Position numbers and translations under genes: made by a program | The notes under the pieces: model-generated | Told to the model about the DNA's origin: nothing | Databases searched by the model: none | What the model saw: the letters and a program-made list of their open reading frames with translations, nothing else | Origin: Amblyornis subalaris | Lineage: Eukaryota > Chordata > Aves > Passeriformes > Ptilonorhynchidae | Direction: 5' to 3' | Length of the DNA: 64,000 nucleotides | Assembly: GCA_018881555.1 (NCBI GenBank) | Contig: JACAXG010000131.1 | Location: forward strand, 186,001-250,000 | In this document: in pieces, positions 58,401-64,000 of the stretch | How positions within the stretch are numbered: the first letter of the stretch is position 1 | Layout of the letters: the number at the start of each line of letters is the position of its first letter

Positions 58401-61400
58401 GAAAAGTGGCAATTTCTGGAGGACCATGAGATACTGGGACAAGTGACAAATCTAAATAGACTGGACCACACTTGAAGCAAGTTCCAATAGCAGAGGATGT
58501 TGGGATCAATGAGCAATTCCTTACTTGAGTTTTGTAGAGCTAATACTTCACCCAAGGAAAAGAGTTCTGTCCTGCATCCTTGAATGAACACAGAGAGAAC
58601 ACAGAGATCAGTGAGAAAATGTAGGGCAGTAGATGTGGCCTGATGGAAACTGTATCTTCTACAAGCACAAATAAACCAGAAAGGGCTGTTTTTCACCAGC
58701 CACAGTGTCTCTAATAAAAGCGTTTTCTGTCTCAGGTTAAAAAAAGAAAGGTGTTACACAATTGCTCTATTTCCCCTTTTTATTTATCAACCAGGAGCGC
58801 GGGAGCCTCAGAAAGACAAGCAGAGAGCGGGTTGTAACCAAAAGAGCTGCTCTGTAACCTAATGCAGGTTGGCTCAGGATCTTCTGAGCTGCGCAGACAG
58901 GCTGGGCACCACCAGGACACAGCTGAGCTGCTGTGGCAGGGACAGGTTAAGTGGTTATCACACCCATTTGTTATCATCCCCGTTGATTTCACTCTTTTTC
59001 TAACGGTGCCCTAACCTGGACCTGGGAGATATTTCTTTTGTGAACAAGTGTTTGTTCTCGCAAGGTGCTTGATTGTGAGTAAACCGCCCCAAATCTGGGG
59101 CAGGACACAAGGAGACTGCGGTGGGAGCATTGAGATCAAGGTGCTGCCTTGATCAGATGTGCAGCTTGTGTGAGCAGGCCTTTGCTGAAGGCTGAAATTC
59201 TCCAGCAGCAATTCCCTCTCTAAACTTGTTTGACAGGGAATTGGAGGAGGCTGCCAGAGAGAAAGGTTTGATGCGTGGCGTTCCGAGATGCAGGCAGCAG
59301 CTCTGGGGAAGTGAACATCAGGAGGTGGTGCTTGCTCTGTGCTTAACCCAGCTTGTTGTAACTCAGGCTAATTTCAATCCCTTTGTGTGCTGGAGAAGCA
59401 AAGTGTTTCTGTATGAGTGGCAATGGCACCCTGGTGGAAGGTATATTTAGCTTTTCCTGGCAGTCTTCTACCTCTATATGTGAATATAATGCCTAAACTG
59501 AAATAGTGCGTCTTTTACAATTAAAATCCATAGGGGTGGACCACAGAACTTTTGTGGCTTCTTTCTGTTTGCAATGGAAACAGGTGTTTGGATGTACATT
59601 CCTTGCCTTTCAGGATTAGCGTAGTGCCTAATATCTAGAAAATTAATCTGGAGTTACGTTGTACCCATGGAAAACAAAACTGATGATGCAAAGCAGACTG
59701 TTTGCATTGCTCAGAATGAGTGCAGTCTAGAAAGCAAACAAACCACACAAGTGGACCAAAGTACATTTAATTTTAAAAATCTTCCTGCTTTAGAAACACT
59801 GTAACAAGATATATCTTAATCCGTATTTCTGATAACAAAAAGGTGGTGGTATGATCATGGCAGTAGGAGAATGTGTGGTAAGCTGCCAGGCAACTACTTC
59901 TAGAAGGAGTCATTGTTGTGGCATTGATGGGTTAATATCAGGGATCTGTTCATCAGTATCCTGGGCTGCACCAAAAGCAGTGGGACCAGCGGGCGGAGGG
60001 AGGTGATTCTGCCCCTTTAATCCCCTCTTTTGAGACCTCACGTGCAATGTGGCATCCAGCTCTGGGGTCATCAGCACAAGAAAGATGTGGACCCACAGGA
60101 ATGAGTCCAGAAGAGTCCACTAAGTTGTTCACAGGGCTGGAGCACCTCTCCTATGAAGATAGCTGGAGGGAGGGTCCCAGGAGAATCTTATAGCACCTTC
60201 CAGTACCTAAAGGGGGCTGGAGAGGGACCCCCAGGCTGGATGGAGCTCTGAGCAACCTGGTCTAGTAGAAAGTGTCCCTGTGCATGACAGGGAGGTTGGA
60301 ATGGGATGATCTTTAAGGTCCCTTCCAACCCAAAAGATTCTAGGATTAGGTGAGCAAGAGCTTTTGCTTAAAAGGTGTGAGTCTATTTCTCAGTGTTCAC
60401 CCACAGTCACGTTGAACACCCCTCTAGGGAAAATGTGAAAGTGCTGCAAGTGTACAAATCAAAAGAGATCTCTCAAAGGCGTTGAGCTTCCACAGTCAGT
60501 GCTTCAGACATTTAACGTGTCCCTGTCTGCATCTCACTGGGTCTGTTAGGATTATGCCTAAAAGCGATGCAAGATTTTGCACCAGACTTACTATTCCAGA
60601 ATGAATGGGTTAGTCAGAGAGCCTGGATGTCAGGACAGAGCAGTCATCAATAACACTGAGCTCCATCAAGGTCCGAGGAGCTGCTGGTCTCAGGAAGGTG
60701 TTGCTGTCCCTCTTTTGGACACAATTATTGCAGAAATTGTCTCAGGGAGGTGCAAGTTTTTTTTTTTTTTAATTCTGGGATTTTTTTGGGTGCATTTTCC
60801 GGATTTTTTAAAGTTATTTCTGCTGAAGGGTGATTTCAAGCCAACCTTGGTTTGGATTTTGCTGAAGTGTTGTTACATAGCCCTGGAAGAAAATAAATAA
60901 AAATGTTACACCTATTACCAGCAATCGTCTCCCACTATTAAGGCTTTTGTGGTTTTATTTTGCGGGGACTGATAAGAAAACTGATTTCAGTTTCAGAATT
61001 TCAGGGTTATCAAAACCAATACTGGCTTTACAAACTGGGAGAGATAACTTAATAGGAACCTTTTAACCCATTATAACAAGACAGGCTCTGTAATATTTTT
61101 GATTCATAGACTGCCCTCAAGAAGTTTTTTTTATTGATGAGTAGAAACCACAATCAGACCTGGAGGGCTCTAAGCTCACTTTTTTTCTTGAGAAGTGCAG
61201 GTATTTCCTGGGTATTGCGAGCTCAGCTTGGCTTTCATACAAAATTGTTCTATGTTTAGCTAAACTTTCTAGATAAAGAGGAAATAACAAAGATAAAAAA
61301 AGCACAAGGAAGAATAATGATACTGAAACATCTGGTCCAACCTATCTGGTGCTCCAAGAATGACAATAACATTTTTTTTGTTACTGTCAGTCGTGAGGTT

Positions 61401-64000
61401 GGGCCAAGCCTTTCACATTTTGAGGGAGCCACAGCCACCTTACAAAGCAGAAACGTACAGTGTGTGCAGTCTCTGACACTTTTCAGCTGTCACCCTAGAA
61501 GGGGTGTGAGCACAGTGTTTATTATGATCTTGAATTTTTACCATTTGGAGCTGCCGAACAGGTGATAGGCACCATGGTTTGTGTCTCTTCAGACTTCTTT
61601 TGGTGAGGCAGTGAATGTTCAGCAGCCTGAGTCTCCTCTTCCCATGTACTGGCCTTGTGCTTTGGTATTAAGGTTACAAAATTTACAAGGTTTACCCGTA
61701 GCCTGGACACCAGGGAGGAAAATAATTTTACAAAGTTTGTTTAAACATCTGTAAATGTATTTATTCAGTTTCATGCAAGGGGACTCAAGTATTGCAGTGT
61801 AATGGTTCTGCTAAGATCTTGTCAAATCAGGAGTGACAAATCAATGACAACTCTACTACTGACTTGCTTAAATCAGGGAAATGCTGCCTGGACTCATAGT
61901 TGCTTCTCTGGTCTTTTTATTAAGCATTTTCATTAAAACAATAAAAAAAAATAGTCAGGGGAAAAACATCCATCTTGGCAAGGTTTCATTTTGCTTTAAG
62001 CGTATGTTGTTAGAAGAAATTAATTCAATAAATTGCCAAACAGCTGTCTAGCAAATGTTTTAAAACTACAAGTTGCTTGTTTTACCTTGTGATGAAGAAA
62101 AACAATACTTTAAAGGAGCTTTATCCCAAGTTGTACAACCCAGCGTCTGTGTGTCTGTGTGTCTGTTTTGTCTCGTAGCAGTTGAAGGTTTTGTTTTGCA
62201 TCAAGTGTCTTGTTGGTGAGAATATTAGAGACGGGCTGTAAATTGTTTAAGCAGGCCAAGTTTATAAAATGACTTGGCAGGGATGTATTCACTGTCCCTG
62301 CCACCTTGAACCTAGTCTGGAATGCTTTTAGGATTGCTTGGGAAACTGGATCTCAATTTAAGAAGGGATTTTCAGCTGTGTCTCTTGCCTAAGTTCATGG
62401 TCTAATTCTTATCTTACTGCTAAAGATGAATGATACCCTGATCTGCCATGGTTTGAGGGTTTTCCTCTTATAAATGACTGTGACTACTTGCTCTTTATTA
62501 AACTTGATGGCATTGATATATATGCTAATTGTGATTAAAACATCTGATTAAAATGAAACATATTCAAGTCCTTTGCTGAATATGCATAACTTTACCTCTT
62601 TACATGCCTTTATAAATTGGATCCATTCAAATAAATTCAGAAACATTAATGTTGGGTCATATTCCACAGCCACAAAAGTGAGTCAGGTTTGTACTGCTGA
62701 GTTCGGTGGCAGCAGAATTAGGCCAGCCTAAGTGTATTTGAGATCTTGTTTAAACTCCACTTGCTAACTCCTTCCTTTATTCCAGCTTTTCTGAGCCAAA
62801 TTGGTTAAATATAGTGTTTTAATTTTACCATGAAGAACTGGTGATATTCATAATTATTATTGCCAGTACTTAGAAATAGCCAGCGGTGTGCCTTGGGTCT
62901 CTATGTTTAGCTTCAGGTTGCTCCTTTACCATCTCTGGCAGCTCACAGCTCGTCAGGCTCACAGGTTGTTGTGTCGTGGTTCAGCGATGACAGTGAAGCT
63001 CCAGTAAGTGTCCTCAGGACACTTTTATCGGCAGTATATGGCTCTGCTGAGGCTAATCCAGAACAGCAAATGTCACCAGGATCGTTTGACATAACACCCC
63101 AAAAATACACAGGGATGCTTTCCAAGAGAGCTAGCAGGAAGTACGTCTGCCCGTGCTCCAGGATTTAATGTTGGTATCAATTCTCCTGCCTATGTCAAAT
63201 AGAGTTTGATGGAAGGCTGGGTAAGGATTGTTTAGGAGAACATATGGATCATCACAGCAACAATATCACTTAGTTCTCGTGTGGCACATAATTCTTCAAA
63301 ATGTGGCAGATACCAGCAAAATAATCCCAGCAGTGCTGCAAAGAGGTAACAGAAATATTATTTTATTGGTAGTAATTCCATTTTTCAGCTAGGAGCTCTG
63401 GTAGATTTTTCAAATTACTCCTTTTTAACAGAGTCAGGCAGATAAAGGGCTGTGAGTTTATGTGTTAGTTTTATACACGAATAACAGAAGGTTTCAACGA
63501 TAAACTTTTTTTTTCCAGCAAAGACTGACTCAAAGTCAGGGAGAATCAATCGGAATAAGGAAGGGTTTGGTTTTGTGCTGGATTCTATCTATAAATCTTA
63601 CATGAAGTAGGAAATCAGAGCAGGTACCTAAAGTGCTACGGTAGGTACTTTGAAAATAGGTTGAAGTGATTTGTTTGACACAGAAAAATTTCACGTGGAC
63701 ATTTTCTTATTCCCTTTCCTTCCTTCTCTTGTTCTGCCCATTTTTTTGCACTTCTGCGTTGCTGACATGCAGTAAAACTCATCTAGATGGGATAACTGTG
63801 ATATATATATGCACATCTGGAGCTATGAGTTAAAAAATCTGGTTTTTGTAGGTCTGAGGAGTTTAATCAGCATCCTGTGTTCCTGGCATGATTTTTTATA
63901 TTAAACTGAAGACTTGGAAATTATTACAGTGCAACAGAAGTCATTCAAACTATATCCAGCTGTGCTGTGCAGTTCCAAAGCCAGTAATTTTATCTAATAA
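36945..64000 (+). CDS. CLIC5: CLIC5, chloride intracellular channel protein 5 (partial: two alternative first coding exons)
   Basis: Only the alternative first coding exons are inside the window, at 36945-37433 (long CLIC5B/p64 type) and 56106-56168 (short CLIC5A type). Both end in a phase-0 donor right after a -FVK motif, the conserved junction into the glutathione-transferase-like CLIC core. That core (the NCPFSQR-containing exon and later ones) is not in any frame up to base 64000, so the gene continues to the right. CLIC5 associates with ezrin/radixin and cortical actin in stereocilia, podocyte foot processes and muscle; its channel role is debated. Gene order next to ENPP4 agrees with the vertebrate arrangement. 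The stated end is the window edge and not a gene end. Confidence 0.9.
40315..40545 (-). repeat. Old, diverged CR1-like fragment
   Basis: Antisense CR1-like blocks: 'aatcatctggttcaactcc', 'cctactcagagcagg'-like sequence, 'gtgcaaccattttaatgtc', 'ctcatggtaaaatgatgtt' and 'ttgcctcctgtccttttag'. It is more diverged than the other copies and is interrupted by the younger sense copy a little downstream. Confidence 0.65.
40720..41446 (+). repeat. CR1 LINE, longest copy in the window
   Basis: Sense CR1 of about 725 bp, from 'ctgcaggctgggagaagag' through the reverse-transcriptase C-terminal region ('gtgtggccagcaggaccag', 'ccgtgattgtcccctgtgc') to a tail of 'ttctatgattctgtagttc' type. A central block is nearly identical to 5930-5995. 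The 186-codon - strand frame at 40784-41344 and the three + frames are CR1 shadows. Confidence 0.93.
47811..48062 (+). promoter_or_regulatory. Candidate unannotated TATA/MEF2 promoter and untranslated exon within CLIC5
   Basis: A short CpG-rich block in AT-rich intron. In order: inverted CCAAT (gattgg) at 47868-47873, GATA (gataac) at 47891-47896, a perfect MEF2 site CTAAAAATAG at 47899-47908, TATAAAAG at 47915-47922, E-box CAGCTG at 47937-47942 and MCAT/TEAD core CATTCC at 47949-47954. This fixes a + strand start near 47945. A donor-like TCAA|GTAAAG is at 48062/48063, so an untranslated exon of about 118 nt is possible. The first ATG (48009) is followed at once by TGA. CLIC5 is strongly expressed in muscle, which fits the motif set. 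A solo LTR is the main alternative, but I see no AATAAA in it and no clear TG...CA ends. Confidence 0.45.
55740..56105 (+). promoter_or_regulatory. CLIC5: CLIC5A promoter/5' UTR region (tentative)
   Basis: Immediately upstream of the CLIC5A ATG. A T-rich stretch with ttttttatgc (about 55780) and a CArG-like gctattttgg (about 55793-55802, one mismatch from CC(A/T)6GG) precedes a G/C-richer segment. No CpG island. The start site is not determinable. Confidence 0.3.
56106..56168 (+). CDS. CLIC5: CLIC5A first coding exon
   Basis: 21 codons, ATG 56106 (context aaaATGa) to AAG 56168, then donor GTAAGT. The peptide is [21 protein letters not shown] in two parts: [14 protein letters not shown] then EIELFVK. 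From memory, human CLIC5A is also 21 residues here and shares MTDS, ANG, and DPEIELFVK. The phase-0 end is identical to that of the CLIC5B exon. The exon is too short for open-frame searches, so it was found by its motif. Confidence 0.93.
57018..57165 (-). repeat. CR1 LINE 3' fragment
   Basis: Antisense CR1 end: 'aaatcatggaatcacagag', 'ggcttgggttggaagagac', 'cctgcatgggcaggggcac', 'cgtccaacctggcctggaa'. It is truncated after about 145 bp. Confidence 0.92.
58126..58163. repeat. AT-rich direct/inverted repeat
   Basis: Two copies of a tttatatatatataaat unit follow each other, making a self-complementary AT stretch that could form a hairpin. Confidence 0.85.
58180..58500 (+). other. Purine-rich strand-asymmetric stretch
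   Basis: The + strand is markedly A/G-rich, for example 'aggagaagaacatccagag' and 'gtaaggagagataaacagg'. The asymmetry explains the open - strand frames at 58171-58509 and 58253-58696 (112 and 147 codons), which have no family features. It may be an old retroelement remnant, but I do not recognise it. Confidence 0.4.
58918..58980 (+). promoter_or_regulatory. E-box and double GATA cluster in CLIC5 intron
   Basis: CAGCTG at 58920-58925, then TTATCA (TGATAA on the other strand) at 58955-58960 and 58971-58976. The two GATA-type sites are 16 bp apart. The arrangement resembles GATA/E-box enhancers. This is motif evidence only. Confidence 0.2.
59955..60348 (+). repeat. CR1 LINE 3' fragment
   Basis: Sense CR1: 'aaagcagtgggaccagcgg', 'ctggagcacctctcctatg', 'ccttccagtacctaaaggg', 'ctgagcaacctggtctagt', 'ggtcccttccaacccaaaa', ending at 'gattctaggatt'. 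A central deletion joins the 'ctggagagggaccccc' part to the 3' UTR. Confidence 0.92.

Larger units (their letters stand above)
56169..64000 (+). other. CLIC5: CLIC5 intron 1 (continues past the window)
   Basis: Intron following the CLIC5A exon, about 7.8 kb within the window. It contains CR1 fragments at 57018-57165 and 59955-60348, an AT repeat at 58126-58163, a purine-rich stretch at 58180-58500, a TGTC/TG microsatellite at about 62143-62172 and T-runs at 60757-60770. The shared CLIC core exon is not present. No other gene is recognised. Confidence 0.8.

Noticed and set aside
58253..58696. 147-codon - strand frame
   Set aside because: Explained by a purine-rich + strand. The peptide shows no domain, and I could not assign it to a retroelement.
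1..64000. CRISPR arrays, tRNA/rRNA genes, prophage, insertion sequences or toxin-type operons
   Set aside because: None seen. The intron-exon genes, CR1 LINEs and CpG islands mark this as bird nuclear DNA.
1..64000. Scattered single N bases (for example 8904, 13839 and 25494 in coding sequence)
   Set aside because: They look like assembly or consensus ambiguities. None breaks a reading frame.

Overview
This window is vertebrate nuclear DNA, almost certainly from a bird. It has compact introns, two CpG-island promoters, many 5'-truncated CR1 LINE fragments with the typical 3' tail (the 'ttccaacc...attctatg' type), and isolated single-base N positions. The gene order is the vertebrate neighbourhood known in human at 6p21.1-p12: (RCAN2) - ENPP5 - ENPP4 - CLIC5. 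I know that order from memory and could not check it here.

Layout: 1-5.2 kb has no coding sequence. It may hold the 3' UTR or downstream flank of RCAN2. ENPP5 lies on the + strand, with a CpG-island promoter at 6.48-6.86 kb and coding exons at 8472-9294, 12352-12528 and 13826-14196 (456 aa). A gap of about 7.4 kb follows, into which ENPP5 and ENPP4 converge tail to tail. ENPP4 lies on the - strand, with coding exons 26129-25307, 24570-24400 and 22004-21640 (452 aa) and a CpG-island promoter at 27.64-28.13 kb. From 28.8 to 36.6 kb is intergenic. CLIC5 starts on the + strand with two alternative coding first exons, the long acidic CLIC5B (p64-type) exon at 36945-37433 and the short CLIC5A exon at 56106-56168. 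Both end in phase 0 at the family's -FVK junction. The shared exons 2 onward lie beyond the right edge.

ENPP4 and ENPP5 are single-pass membrane ectoenzymes of the nucleotide pyrophosphatase/phosphodiesterase family. Both keep all the metal ligands and the nucleophilic threonine. CLIC5 is a glutathione-transferase-fold protein that links membranes to the actin/ERM cortex.

Most notable observations: (1) a decayed but still open duplicate of ENPP4 exon 3 inside ENPP4 intron 3; (2) a GC-rich promoter-like block at 47.8-48.06 kb in the CLIC5 intron with inverted CCAAT, GATA, perfect MEF2, TATA, E-box and MCAT motifs in textbook spacing, with no annotated exon to serve; (3) two CR1 copies that look like one subfamily, each with its 3' end abutting the CpG-island promoter of ENPP5 or ENPP4, as an inverted pair bracketing both genes; (4) paired CCAAT boxes 31 bp apart in the ENPP4 promoter. 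I found no CRISPR, phage, insertion-sequence or bacterial-type system.
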